From Clostridiales bacterium (GTDB taxonomy: Bacteria > Bacillota > Clostridia > Christensenellales > Aristaeellaceae): a stretch of 27,118 nucleotides of DNA. Position numbers and translations under genes: made by a program. The first letter of the stretch is position 1. Every line of letters begins with the position of its first letter. The DNA is taken from the NCBI GenBank assembly GCA_004554085.1, contig SFNY01000028.1, positions 1 through 27,118 on the forward strand, given 5' to 3'. The notes beneath the pieces are model-generated. The model had not been told where the DNA came from. It did no database searches and saw only the letters and a program-made list of their open reading frames with translations. Below are positions 8,548 through 16,649 of this stretch, in pieces.

Positions 8548-10083
8548 ATGACGACTGCAAACCTGTTGATGCTGATTGCCATCATCATCTATTTGGCGGG
8601 CATGATTGCCATCGGCTGGATGTATTCCAAGCGCACGTCCAACGTGGGCGACTTCTACCTGGGCGGCCGCAAGCTGGGCCCGCTGACCACGGCGATGAGC
8701 GCCGAGGCCTCGGACATGTCGTCCTGGCTGTTGCTGGGCCTGCCGGGCGTGGCCTACATCTCGGGCATCGCGGACGCGGCCTGGACGGCCATCGGCCTGG
8801 CGGTGGGCACCTATCTGAACTGGCTGATCGTGGCCAAGCGCATTCGCGCCTACACGGCCCATGTGAACGCCATCACTGTGCCGGACTTCTTCTCCAAGCG
8901 CTATCATGACAAGCGCAACCTGCTGAGCTGCATTGCGGCGCTGGTCATCATCATCTTCTTCGTGCCCTACACGGCTTCGGGCTTCGCGGCCTGCGGCAAG
9001 CTGTTCAAGAGCCTGTTCGGCCTTGACTACACGGCGGCGATGCTCCTGAGCGCGGTGGTCATCGTAGGCTACACGGTGCTGGGCGGCTTCATGGCGGCCA
9101 GCATGACCGACCTGATCCAGTCCATCGTGATGACGATTGCGCTGATCGTGGTGTTCGCCTTTGGCATCTCCGCGGCGGGCGGACTGGGCGCGGTGATGGA
9201 GAATGCGCGCGCGCTGCCGGGCTATCTGAAGCTGACCCAGAGCTATGGCATTGCAGGCAACGCCGCCTCTCCCTACGGCTTCCTGACCATCGCATCCACG
9301 CTGGCCTGGGGCCTGGGCTACTTCGGCATGCCCCACGTGCTGCTGCGCTTCATGGCCATCGGCGACGCGCAAAAGCTGAAGCTCTCCCGCCGCGTGGCCA
9401 GCGTGTGGGTGGTCATCTCCATGGCGGCGGCAGTGATGATCGGCGTGGTGGGCAACGCGCTCTCCAAGGTGGGCGCGGTGGAGAGCTTCACCACCTCCTC
9501 CGAGGCCGAGACCATCATCATCCGCATCGCCGACCTGATCGCCAGCCACGGCTGGCTGGCGGCGCTGGTGGGCGGCATGATCCTGGCGGGCATCCTGGCG
9601 GCGACCATGTCCACGGCGGACTCCCAGCTGCTTGCGGCGTCCTCCAGCGTGTCCCAGAACCTGTTCCGCGACTTTTTGCACATCCGCATGAGCAAGCGCA
9701 CCGAGATGGTGCTGGCGCGCGGCAGCGTGGTGGTGATCTCCATCATCGCGGCCTTCATCGCGGCGGATCCCAACAGCTCCGTGTTCAACATCGTGTCCTT
9801 TGCCTGGGCGGGCTTCGGCGCAGCCTTCGGCCCGGTGGTGCTGCTGGCGCTGTTCTGGCGGCGCTCCAACCAGGCCGGCGCGCTGGCGGGCATGGTTGCC
9901 GGCGGCGCGATGGTGTTCATTTGGAAGTACCTGGTGCGTCCGCTGGGTGGCGCGTGGAACATCTACGAGCTGCTGCCCGCATTCATCATCGCCTGCGCGG
10001 TGAACGTGCTGGTCAGCCTGCTGACCCCTGCGCCGGGCAAGGCTGTGACCGACGAGTTCGATGCGGTGAAGGCAAAATACTGA
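8548..10083 (+). CDS. putP: Sodium/proline symporter
   Basis: A sodium:solute symporter of 511 residues, close to the 502 of E. coli PutP, with 12-13 hydrophobic segments. The region after TM1 (SNVGDFYLGGRKLGP, then SAEASDMSSWLLLGLPGVAY) closely resembles the PutP segment SDMSGWLLMGLPG that helps form the Na+/proline site. AASMTDLIQSIVM and STADSQLLAASSSVSQN are further family motifs. The ATG at 8548 is chosen because GAGGGGG lies about 10 nt upstream; longer in-frame starts run into the promoter. The roughly 100-nt 5' leader is GC-rich and holds no clear riboswitch. It probably imports proline, for Stickland-type catabolism, biosynthesis or osmoprotection. Confidence 0.92.
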   Translation: MTTANLLMLIAIIIYLAGMIAIGWMYSKRTSNVGDFYLGGRKLGPLTTAMSAEASDMSSWLLLGLPGVAYISGIADAAWTAIGLAVGTYLNWLIVAKRIRAYTAHVNAITVPDFFSKRYHDKRNLLSCIAALVIIIFFVPYTASGFAACGKLFKSLFGLDYTAAMLLSAVVIVGYTVLGGFMAASMTDLIQSIVMTIALIVVFAFGISAAGGLGAVMENARALPGYLKLTQSYGIAGNAASPYGFLTIASTLAWGLGYFGMPHVLLRFMAIGDAQKLKLSRRVASVWVVISMAAAVMIGVVGNALSKVGAVESFTTSSEAETIIIRIADLIASHGWLAALVGGMILAGILAATMSTADSQLLAASSSVSQNLFRDFLHIRMSKRTEMVLARGSVVVISIIAAFIAADPNSSVFNIVSFAWAGFGAAFGPVVLLALFWRRSNQAGALAGMVAGGAMVFIWKYLVRPLGGAWNIYELLPAFIIACAVNVLVSLLTPAPGKAVTDEFDAVKAKY

Positions 10084-10112
10084 TTGCACGCAATATCTGA
10101 ATATATGGTTGT

Positions 10113-10145
10113 GAGAAAAGCCGCACGTTTTGTGCGGTTTTTCTC
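10113..10145 (+). terminator. putP terminator
   Basis: A 14-bp stem pairs gagaaaagccgcac (10113-10126) with gtgcggtttttctc (10132-10145); the T run is inside the 3' arm. Confidence 0.85.
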
Positions 10146-10176
10146 ATAATTTAAAACTGCTGTAATATTTTTCCGG

Positions 10177-10182
10177 TATAAT
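10177..10182 (+). promoter_or_regulatory. -10 element of the 5'-nucleotidase gene
   Basis: TATAAT at 10177-10182, 44 nt before the chosen start. No clear -35 is present, so the promoter may be weak or activated. The ATG at 10181 lies inside this box and is not a credible start. Confidence 0.5.
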
Positions 10183-10225
10183 GAAACCGGTAACCAAATT
10201 CAACTATGGAAAGGCGGTACTACCC

Positions 10226-11860
10226 ATGCTTAAGAAATTGCTGACGGTTCTTCTGGTCGTTTCCATGCTGATGACCGGCCTTGCCCTCGCTCAGGAGGAG
10301 CTACCGGCCGAGCACCAGCCCGTTGTGGTTTTGTACACGAACGACGTGCACTGCGGCATCGAGGACGCCATCGGCTATGCCGGTCTGGCGGCCTATGAGA
10401 AGGCCTACGAGAAGCTCGGCTACGAGGTGATTCTGGTCGACAACGGCGACGCCATCCAGGGCGGCCCCATCGGCACCCTGTCCAAGGGCGAGTACATCAT
10501 CGACATCATGAACGCCATGGGCTACGACATCGCGACCATCGGCAACCATGAGTTCGACTACGGCATGGACGTGTTCATGTCCCTGCGCGAGAAGGCGGAG
10601 TTCCCCTACATCTCCGCGAACTTCTGCGATCTCGAGGGCAACACGATCCTGGATCCCTACGTCATCAAGGAGCTGGGCGGCTGGAAGGTCGCGTTTGTCG
10701 GCGCTTCCACCCCTGAAACCTTCACCAAGTCCACCCCCACCTTCTTCCAGGATGGCGAGGGCAACTACATCTACAGCTTCTGCCAGGGCGAGGATGGCGC
10801 GAACCTCTACGCCGCCGTGCAGAAGGCCGTGGACGCTGCCCGTGCAGAGGGCGCGGAGATCGTGATCGTCATGAGCCATCTGGGCATCGACGGCTCCAGC
10901 GTTCCCTACACCTCCAGCGACCTGATCGTCAACACCACCGGCATCAACGCCGTGCTGGATGGCCACTCCCACTCCGTTCTGGATATGGAGCTGGTGCAGA
11001 ACGCCGCTGGCGAGGACGTGATCCTCACCTCCACCGGCACCAAGCTGAACAACGTCGGCTCCCTGTTCATCGACGTTGGCGACGATCAGACTCCCGTGCT
11101 GACCAGCGCGCTGCACAGCGAATCCCTGTTCCAGGACGAGGAGGCCCAGGCCTACATCGCCACCGTCAAGGCCCAGTATGAGGAGACCCTGAATCAGGTC
11201 GTGGCCACCACCGCCGTCGACCTGACCACCAAGGATCCCGCCACCGGCGAGCGCGCGGTGCGCAACTCCGAGACCAACCTGGGCGACCTGTGCGCAGACG
11301 CCTACCGCATGGTGCTGGGCGCTGACGTCGCCTTTGTCAACGGCGGCGGCGTGCGTGCGGACATCCCGGCCGGCGACATCACTTACGGTCAGATCCTGAG
11401 CGTGCATCCCTTCGGCAACATGGCCTGCCTGATCGAGGTCAGCGGCCAGCAGATCCTGGACGCCCTGGAGATGGCCTCCCGCGATGTGCCCAACGAGTGC
11501 GGCGGCTTCCTGCAGGTTTCCGGTCTGAGCTACGAGATCAACGTGGGCGTTGAAACCAGCGTTGTGCTGGACGACAAGGGCAGCTTCGTTGAGGTTGCCG
11601 GTGAGCGCCGCGTGCAGAACGTGCTGGTGGACGGCCAGCCCATCGATTCCGAAGCCACCTACACCCTGGCTTCCCACAACTACATGCTCAAGTCCGGCGG
11701 CGACGGCATGAGCATGTTCCAGGGCTCCACCATCCTTCAGGATGAGGTCCTGATCGACAACCAGGTGCTCATCAACTACATCGTCGATACCCTCGGCGGC
11801 GTGGTTGGCGAAGAGTACTCCGATCCCTACGGCCAGGGCCGCATCACCATCATCGAATAG
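10226..11860 (+). CDS. Secreted 5'-nucleotidase / UshA-like metallophosphoesterase
   Basis: A 544-residue protein with a Sec signal peptide (MLKKLLTVLLVVSML..., cleavage likely after ALA at residue 22). The N-terminal metallophosphoesterase domain has the two-metal motifs TNDVH (D40, H42), DNGDAIQGG, GNHEFD (N107, H108), MSHLG and DGHSH (from D245). The C-terminal 5'-nucleotidase domain (about residues 330-510) has NLGDLCADAYR, FVNGGGVRADIPAGDITYG and HPFGN. Such enzymes hydrolyse extracellular nucleotides or UDP-sugars to nucleosides for uptake. No LPXTG, SLH or C-terminal membrane anchor is seen, so it is probably released or loosely bound. The start at 10226 is supported by AAGGCGGT about 9 nt upstream and by the signal peptide beginning there. 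Substrate choice cannot be read from the sequence. Confidence 0.92.
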   Translation: MLKKLLTVLLVVSMLMTGLALAQEELPAEHQPVVVLYTNDVHCGIEDAIGYAGLAAYEKAYEKLGYEVILVDNGDAIQGGPIGTLSKGEYIIDIMNAMGYDIATIGNHEFDYGMDVFMSLREKAEFPYISANFCDLEGNTILDPYVIKELGGWKVAFVGASTPETFTKSTPTFFQDGEGNYIYSFCQGEDGANLYAAVQKAVDAARAEGAEIVIVMSHLGIDGSSVPYTSSDLIVNTTGINAVLDGHSHSVLDMELVQNAAGEDVILTSTGTKLNNVGSLFIDVGDDQTPVLTSALHSESLFQDEEAQAYIATVKAQYEETLNQVVATTAVDLTTKDPATGERAVRNSETNLGDLCADAYRMVLGADVAFVNGGGVRADIPAGDITYGQILSVHPFGNMACLIEVSGQQILDALEMASRDVPNECGGFLQVSGLSYEINVGVETSVVLDDKGSFVEVAGERRVQNVLVDGQPIDSEATYTLASHNYMLKSGGDGMSMFQGSTILQDEVLIDNQVLINYIVDTLGGVVGEEYSDPYGQGRITIIE

Positions 11861-11905
11861 TGGCGTGGCGCCACAGCCATATGCCTGTCGGCGAGCCGCC
11901 GCTGG

Positions 11906-12110
11906 CACATCGCTGGCGCGGTTTAGGCGAACGAGCCCCTATCCCCATAGATCAGAGGGATAGGGGCTCTATGCTACGTTCCTACAGTTTCCTTTAGTGT
12001 GCGCAAGAAATCCAGTCCGGCAAGAATGGACTGGATTTCTTACGTCTGGCTTTGAAAATACTGCCCGGATTCGCCCAGCTCCGTAGGGCGGGATGCCCTC
12101 ATCCCGCCGC
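11906..12110 (+). repeat. About 200-bp structured repeat, copy 1
   Basis: Strongly similar to 12906-13104 in direct orientation, 1000 nt away. It holds three hairpins: gagcccctatccc/gggataggggctc (11933-11969), a perfect 14-bp stem aagaaatccagtcc/ggactggatttctt (12005-12041), and ggcgggatg/catcccgcc (12087-12108). It fills the space between the convergent 5'-nucleotidase and trmO genes and has no ORF of note. The first hairpin resembles those at 6281-6706. Confidence 0.8.
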
Positions 12111-12122
12111 AGCAAGCCTGAA

Positions 12123-12800
12123 TTATTGCACATCCACCACGGTCAGGCGCTTTCCCTCCACCCGGAAGCGCAGCTCCAGGCCTGCGAAGGGGAAGCCGTA
12201 GACGCGCACCGGGTCGTCCTGATAGGAGGGCCGGGGATCCTGGGCCAGCACGCCGATGAGGGCCGCGCGCTTGTCAGCGGGCACGCGCTCCAGCAGCTCC
12301 GCCGGGAAGTCCACCTCCAGATGGTGCTGGATCGTCTGCGCGGTGAAGCCGTCGGAGGCCTCGGGGTGGGCATCGGCGTAGGGGATGTAGGGCTTGACGT
12401 CCAGGATCGGCGTGCCGTCCATCAGATCGGCGCAGGACACGAGCAGCACCGGCCCCAGCTTCGGGTCGCGCTCCACGCCCTCCAGCCGCACCGAGGAGAG
12501 GCCGATGGGGTTCGGACGGAAGGGCGAGCGCGTGGCGAACACGCCCAGCCGGGTGTTGCCCCCCAGTCGGGGTGGCCGCACCGTGGGCGACCAGCTCTTC
12601 GATTCGGAGAAGTTCCAGATCAGCCACAGGTGGGTGAACTGCTCGATGCCCCGCAGCGCGTTCTCGTCACGGTACTCCGGCTCGAACACGATGCGGGACT
12701 TCAATTCCTGCACAAGGCCGCTCTGCCGCGGAATGCCGAATTTCGTGGGAAAGTCGCTGTGTATGCGCGCGATGATGTTGAACCTGAGCTCCTCTGCCAT
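12123..12800 (-). CDS. trmO: tRNA (N6-threonylcarbamoyladenosine37-N6)-methyltransferase TrmO (TsaA)
   Basis: TrmO methylates N6 of t6A37 in tRNA-Thr using S-adenosylmethionine; it has a beta-barrel (VirR/TsaA) fold, not a Rossmann fold. The 225-residue product matches family length. Motifs are FPTKFGIPRQSGLV near residue 17, FTHLWLIWNF, the signature GVFATRSPFRPNPIGLS followed by LEGVE, and LDVKPYIPYAD. The C-terminal RVYGFPFAGLELRF is the usual small extension. The start is set by GGAGG (12811-12807), 6 nt before the ATG. It has its own promoter and sits between two direct repeats of about 200 bp. Confidence 0.93.
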   Translation of the reverse strand: MAEELRFNIIARIHSDFPTKFGIPRQSGLVQELKSRIVFEPEYRDENALRGIEQFTHLWLIWNFSESKSWSPTVRPPRLGGNTRLGVFATRSPFRPNPIGLSSVRLEGVERDPKLGPVLLVSCADLMDGTPILDVKPYIPYADAHPEASDGFTAQTIQHHLEVDFPAELLERVPADKRAALIGVLAQDPRPSYQDDPVRVYGFPFAGLELRFRVEGKRLTVVDVQ

Positions 12801-12833
12801 GGCTTGCCTCCGGATTGCCTGTATTCTACCGGA

Positions 12834-12862
12834 ATTGTACCACAGACGGGCATGTTTGTCGA
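12834..12862 (-). promoter_or_regulatory. trmO promoter
   Basis: On the minus strand TCGACA (12862-12857), a 17-nt spacer and TACAAT (12839-12834) with TG one base before the -10. Confidence 0.6.
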
Positions 12863-12905
12863 TAATCTGGGATATGAAAAACCGCCAGCGGCGAGGCGCC
12901 GCAGC

Positions 12906-13104
12906 CACATCGCTGGCGCGGTTTAGGCGAACGAGCCCCTACCCCCATAGATCAGAGGGATAGGGGCTCTATGCTACTTTCCTACAGTTTCCTTTACTGT
13001 GCGCACGAAATTCAGTCCGGCAGACAGAATTTCTTACGTCCGGTTTTGAAAATGCTGCTCGGATTTGCTCTGTGCCGTAGGGCGGGGTGCCTTCACCCCG
13101 CCGC
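12906..13104 (+). repeat. About 200-bp structured repeat, copy 2
   Basis: The second copy of the 11906-12110 repeat, between trmO and the 3' end of the symporter gene. Hairpins 2 and 3 keep pairing through paired changes. The stem gaaatcc/ggatttc becomes gaaattc/gaatttc (13007-13033), with 8 nt of the inner stem lost. The stem ggcgggatg/catcccgcc becomes ggcggggtg/caccccgcc (13081-13102). Confidence 0.8.
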
Positions 13105-13112
13105 CACATATC

Positions 13113-14519
13113 CTATCTTTTCAGCGCGGCTTCGGGCTTCTTGTCGAAGTAATCGCGGATCAGGCGGATGGCCACCGGGCTGAGCAGCGCCACGGCGATC
13201 AGGTTGGGAATGGCCATCAGGCCGTTGAAGGTGTCGCAGATGTCCCACAGCAGGCCCAGATCGATGGTCGCGCCCACGATGGCGACGAGGGAGTAGATCA
13301 GCAGGAAGGGCTTGTTCGCCTTCGAGCCGAAGAGGAACTCCACGCAGCGCATGCCGTACAGGCCCCAGCCGAGGATGGTGGACAGGGCGAAGCTGCACAT
13401 GGCGACTGCCGTCAGGATGGACACCCAGCCGCCGTAGGTGGCGGTGAAGCCGCTGATGGTCAGGGCTGCGCCGGCCGCCTGGCCGTAGTTGACGGTCACT
13501 CCGCTGCACAGGATGACCAGCGCAGTGAGGGTGCAGATCACGATGGTGTCGGCAAAGACCTCGAAGATGCCGAACAGGCCCTGCTTCACGGCATCGTCGG
13601 TGTCGGCGGAGGCGTGGGCGATGGACGCGGTACCCAGACCGGCCTCATTGGAGAAGATGCCGCGGGACACGCCCTTCTTCATGGCGGTGAACATGGAGCC
13701 GATCACGCCGCCGGTGATGGCCGCAGGGCTGAACGCGCCGCGGAAGATCATGCCGAACACGCCGGGCACGTTTTTGATGTTGATGGCGACCACGCCCAGG
13801 CCCAGCACCACATAGAGCAGCGCCATGAAGGGAACCAGGCGCTCGGTCACGCGGCCGATGCGCTTGATGCCGCCCAGCAGCACCAGGCCCACAAGGAAGG
13901 CGATCAGGACGCCGATGCCCAGGTTGATGGCCTTGATTCCGCCCTCGGGAGTCAGGCCGAAGCTGGAGAGCGCAGAGTTGATGGAGGTGATGATGGCGTT
14001 GACCTGGGTGGCGTTGCCGGTGCCGAACACCGTCAGCGCGCCCAACGCGGCGAACACGCAGCCCAGCCACATCCACTTCTTGCCCAGGCCGTTCTTGATG
14101 AAGTACATGGGGCCGCCGACCCAGTCGCCCTGGGCGTTGCGCTCGCGGTAGTGCACCGCCAGCGTGACCTCCACCAGCTTGGTGCACATGCCCAGCAGCG
14201 CGGAGATCCACATCCAGAACACTGCGCCGGGGCCGCCGATGGCGATTGCGCCCGCAACGCCCGCGATGTTGCCGGTGCCCACGGTGGCTGCCAGCGCGGT
14301 GCACACCGCCTGGAAGGGGGTGATGGAGCCCTTTGCCGCCTCGCCGCGCCTGAAGATGCGGCCAATGGTCTCGCGCATGGACGTGCCGAACTTGCGCAGC
14401 TGGATGCAGCGGGTGCGCAGCGTGAGGTACAGGCCCACGCCGATGATCAGGATCATGGCGGGCACGCCCCAGACGAAGTTGTTCACGGCCTTGTTGACGT
14501 TGGTGATGAAGTCCAGCAT
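13113..14519 (-). CDS. Sodium:alanine/glycine symporter (AgcS/AlsT family)
   Basis: A 468-residue, roughly 11-helix carrier importing alanine or glycine with Na+. Family motifs are GVPAMILIIGVGLYLTLRTR, FQAVCTALAATVGTGNIAGVA with AIAIGGPGAVFWMW, VGGPMYFIKNGLG, and ISRGIFSNEAGLGTA-type text (here VSRGIFSNEAGLGTASIAHA). The ATG at 14519 has GGAGGG 7 nt upstream; the in-frame TTG at 14525 is too close to that site. Transcription is controlled by a T-box leader, so the carrier is probably made when the matching tRNA is uncharged. Repeat copy 2 begins 8 nt beyond the stop and may help end the transcript. Confidence 0.93.
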   Translation of the reverse strand: MLDFITNVNKAVNNFVWGVPAMILIIGVGLYLTLRTRCIQLRKFGTSMRETIGRIFRRGEAAKGSITPFQAVCTALAATVGTGNIAGVAGAIAIGGPGAVFWMWISALLGMCTKLVEVTLAVHYRERNAQGDWVGGPMYFIKNGLGKKWMWLGCVFAALGALTVFGTGNATQVNAIITSINSALSSFGLTPEGGIKAINLGIGVLIAFLVGLVLLGGIKRIGRVTERLVPFMALLYVVLGLGVVAINIKNVPGVFGMIFRGAFSPAAITGGVIGSMFTAMKKGVSRGIFSNEAGLGTASIAHASADTDDAVKQGLFGIFEVFADTIVICTLTALVILCSGVTVNYGQAAGAALTISGFTATYGGWVSILTAVAMCSFALSTILGWGLYGMRCVEFLFGSKANKPFLLIYSLVAIVGATIDLGLLWDICDTFNGLMAIPNLIAVALLSPVAIRLIRDYFDKKPEAALKR

Positions 14520-14563
14520 GGTCAATCCCTCCGGTTCTTGTGTTGTGCACCCCTTGGAGGGAC

Positions 14564-14830
14564 AAAAAAAGCCCCGTCCTCATGATGCCTGCATAAGGAC
14601 GGAAGCTGTGTTCCGCGGTACCACCTTACTTTGCCTGCACCTCGCGGCGCAGACCTTTTCGAGTCGATGACTCCCTCGCTTTATCGGGCGAACCCGGCGA
14701 CGCTTAATCGGATATGCCTTTCGCGCGCTGCTCCGGGAGGGCCGCGCATGCCTGCCCCTCCGCCTCGCACCAACCGGCGGCTCTCTGATCGGGCGACGGT
14801 ACGCGCTCGTTCCCATCGACGCAATGTAAA
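14564..14830 (-). promoter_or_regulatory. T-box riboswitch upstream of the AgcS symporter
   Basis: On the minus strand a typical T-box leader runs from about 14830 to 14564. Stem I features are AGAGAG (14786-14781) and GGTTGGTGCGAG (14775-14764). The T-box AAGGTGGTACCGCGGAA lies at 14627-14611. The competing terminator pairs 14602-14592 with 14584-14574 (11 bp with a G-T pair) and has seven T at 14570-14564. The specifier is probably in GAAAGGCATATCC, giving GGC (Gly, 14718-14716) or GCA (Ala, 14717-14715). The UGGU of the T-box calls for a tRNA ending in A73, which fits Ala better. Confidence 0.9.
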
Positions 14831-14831
14831 A

Positions 14832-14860
14832 ATTATAGCGTATATGGATCGATTTGTCAA
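14832..14860 (-). promoter_or_regulatory. Promoter of the T-box/AgcS transcript
   Basis: On the minus strand TTGACA (14860-14855), a 17-nt spacer and TATAAT (14837-14832): full consensus. Confidence 0.85.
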
Positions 14861-14937
14861 ATGTTTTTGCTGATGGGGAAATTTTTAGCACGCAATGTGG
14901 AACCGTAGAATCCGGCTGCGGATTTGCCGTCATGCGC

Positions 14938-14966
14938 TTGCATATCGAAGCGCCTTGTGCTATGAT
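14938..14966 (+). promoter_or_regulatory. Promoter of the membrane protein-glycosyltransferase-aminopeptidase group
   Basis: TTGCAT (14938-14943), a 17-nt spacer and TATGAT (14961-14966) with extended TGC. Confidence 0.7.
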
Positions 14967-14995
14967 AAATCCAAATGGGAAAGGAATCGAAGAAT

Positions 14996-15655
14996 ATGCA
15001 TGCGACTGTGCCGGAGCGCGCTCCGGAGAAGATTGAGGTAACCGCCGCGCAGGCGAATGCCGCTGCGGAGCCTGATGTTGCGTGTCAGAGCGCCCCTGCG
15101 GAGCCTGACGCCGCTGTACCGGCGGAGCAAGCGGACGTTGCCGCAGCGCCCGATCCGGCGGATGAACCCGCATCGGAGGAAGTCCGGGCGGTGGACGAGC
15201 CGCCGCTGGCCTGGCACCGCTTCCTGACGAACTTCTGGCTGTGGCTGGCGGCGCTGTACCACGCCTTTCAGGCCGGATGGCTGCTCCTTGGCAGGCAATA
15301 CTATACGGCGGAGATCCGGGAGAAGGTCTATGCGGGTCTGCCCAAGCTGCGCATGCTGGACTGGGCACTGGCGGCCGTGGCTGCGCTTGCCGCGCTGCTG
15401 TGCGTGCTGTCCGCCGTGAAGCTGCGGAAGCGGAGAAGCGCAGGGCCGAGGCTGCTGTGCTGGACGTATCTTCTGCTGCTGGCCGGACAGCTCGGCTTCG
15501 CGGCGGGACGCTGGTTGATCGTCGGGCTTACGCCGCTGTCCGTCTCCACGCTGGGGCCGATGGCGGTGTATCTTGCGCTGCTGCTGGTGAACGGCAGCTA
15601 CTATCGCAGGCGACGCGGCTGCTTTTCGCCGCTGAATCAAATGGAGGGACATTGA
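14996..15655 (+). CDS. Membrane protein of unknown function with Ala/Pro/Glu-rich N-terminus
   Basis: The 219-residue product has two parts. About the first 70 residues are a low-complexity, acidic Ala/Pro/Glu/Asp-rich stretch with no predicted fold. The rest holds four hydrophobic segments (WLWLAALYHAFQAGWLLL, a stretch around ALAAVAALAALLCVLSAV, LLCWTYLLLLAGQLGFAA and MAVYLALLLVNGSYY) with a basic C-terminal loop. The ATG at 14996 follows AAAGGA by about 10 nt; the ATG at 14975 is too near the -10 box. The glycosyltransferase gene starts 3 nt after the stop, so the two are translationally close. It is not a convincing GtrA flippase, although that would be the expected partner of the neighbouring enzyme. 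Confidence 0.75.
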   Translation: MHATVPERAPEKIEVTAAQANAAAEPDVACQSAPAEPDAAVPAEQADVAAAPDPADEPASEEVRAVDEPPLAWHRFLTNFWLWLAALYHAFQAGWLLLGRQYYTAEIREKVYAGLPKLRMLDWALAAVAALAALLCVLSAVKLRKRRSAGPRLLCWTYLLLLAGQLGFAAGRWLIVGLTPLSVSTLGPMAVYLALLLVNGSYYRRRRGCFSPLNQMEGH

Positions 15656-15658
15656 TTT

Positions 15659-16624
15659 ATGAGATCGGATAATACGCTCTATGTGGTTGTGCCCTGCTAC
15701 AAGGAGGAGGAGGTGCTCCCGGAGACATCGAAGCGCCTGAAGGCGAAGCTCACGGCGCTGATTGCCCAGGGCAGGATTTCGCCGCGTAGCCGCATCCTGT
15801 TCGTCAATGACGGCTCGAAGGATCGCACCTGGCCGATCATCGAGGAGCTGCACGCCCGGGATCGCATCTTCTCCGGCGTGAACCTGTCCCGCAACCGGGG
15901 GCACCAGAACGCGCTGCTGGCGGGACTGATGACCGCCGTGCAGTATGCGGACATGATGGTGTCCATGGATGCGGATTTGCAGGATGACGTTGACGCGATG
16001 GATCGGATGATCGACGCCTACCACGAGGGCTATGACGTGGTCTACGGCGTGCGCTCCTCCCGCAAGACCGACAGCTTCTTCAAGCGCTTCACGGCGGAGA
16101 GCTTCTACAAGCTGATGAAGGCCATGGGCGTGGACATCGTGTTCAACCATGCGGACTACCGCCTGATGAGCCGCCGTGCGGTGGAGGGTCTTTCGCAGTT
16201 CAAGGAGGTCAACCTGTTTCTGCGGGGCATCGTGCCGCAGATCGGCTACTCCTGGACGACGGTGGAGTACGAGCGCGCCAAGCGCTTCGCCGGGGAGAGC
16301 AAGTATCCGCTGAAGAAGATGCTGTCCTTCGCCTTTGACGGCATCACCTCCTTCAGCGTCAAGCCCCTGAGGTTGATCCTGTTCCTGGGCGCGGTGATCT
16401 TTGGGCTGAGCCTGATCATGCTGCTGTGGACGCTGATTCGGTGGATCGCCGGGGCCACGGTGAGCGGCTGGGCCTCGCTGATGTGCTCGATCTGGATGAT
16501 CGGCGGCATCCAGCTGCTGGCGCTGGGCGTGATCGGCGAGTACATGGGCAAGGTTTACAGCGAGGCCAAGGCCCGCCCGCGCTTCATCATCGAGCGCGTG
16601 CTGAATGACAAGGACAACGACTGA
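15659..16624 (+). CDS. Family-2 glycosyltransferase, polyprenyl-phosphate type (GtrB-like)
   Basis: A 321-residue protein with a GT-A domain and two C-terminal membrane helices, the layout of GtrB/CsbB enzymes that load glucose or a related sugar onto undecaprenyl phosphate at the inner face of the membrane. Motifs are VVVPCYKEEEVLP at the start, LFVNDGSKDRTW, LSRNRGHQNALLAGL, the metal-binding SMDADLQDD, and YGVRSSRKTDSFFKR. Helices lie near residues 238-262 and 272-297, followed by GVIGEYMGKVYSEAKARP. GGAGGG is 10 nt before the ATG. The product may feed cell-wall or teichoic-acid glycosylation; the sugar is unknown. Confidence 0.9.
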   Translation: MRSDNTLYVVVPCYKEEEVLPETSKRLKAKLTALIAQGRISPRSRILFVNDGSKDRTWPIIEELHARDRIFSGVNLSRNRGHQNALLAGLMTAVQYADMMVSMDADLQDDVDAMDRMIDAYHEGYDVVYGVRSSRKTDSFFKRFTAESFYKLMKAMGVDIVFNHADYRLMSRRAVEGLSQFKEVNLFLRGIVPQIGYSWTTVEYERAKRFAGESKYPLKKMLSFAFDGITSFSVKPLRLILFLGAVIFGLSLIMLLWTLIRWIAGATVSGWASLMCSIWMIGGIQLLALGVIGEYMGKVYSEAKARPRFIIERVLNDKDND

Positions 16625-16649
16625 AATATGGAAATGGAGTGAACGAACC

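Noticed and set aside
10181..10225. An upstream ATG (10181) as start of the 5'-nucleotidase.
   Set aside because: It lies within the TATAAT box and would put 15 residues before a normal signal peptide that begins at 10226.
12093..12926. A plus-strand ORF opposite trmO.
   Set aside because: trmO motifs, promoter and ribosome-binding site on the minus strand are clear; the opposite frame has neither.
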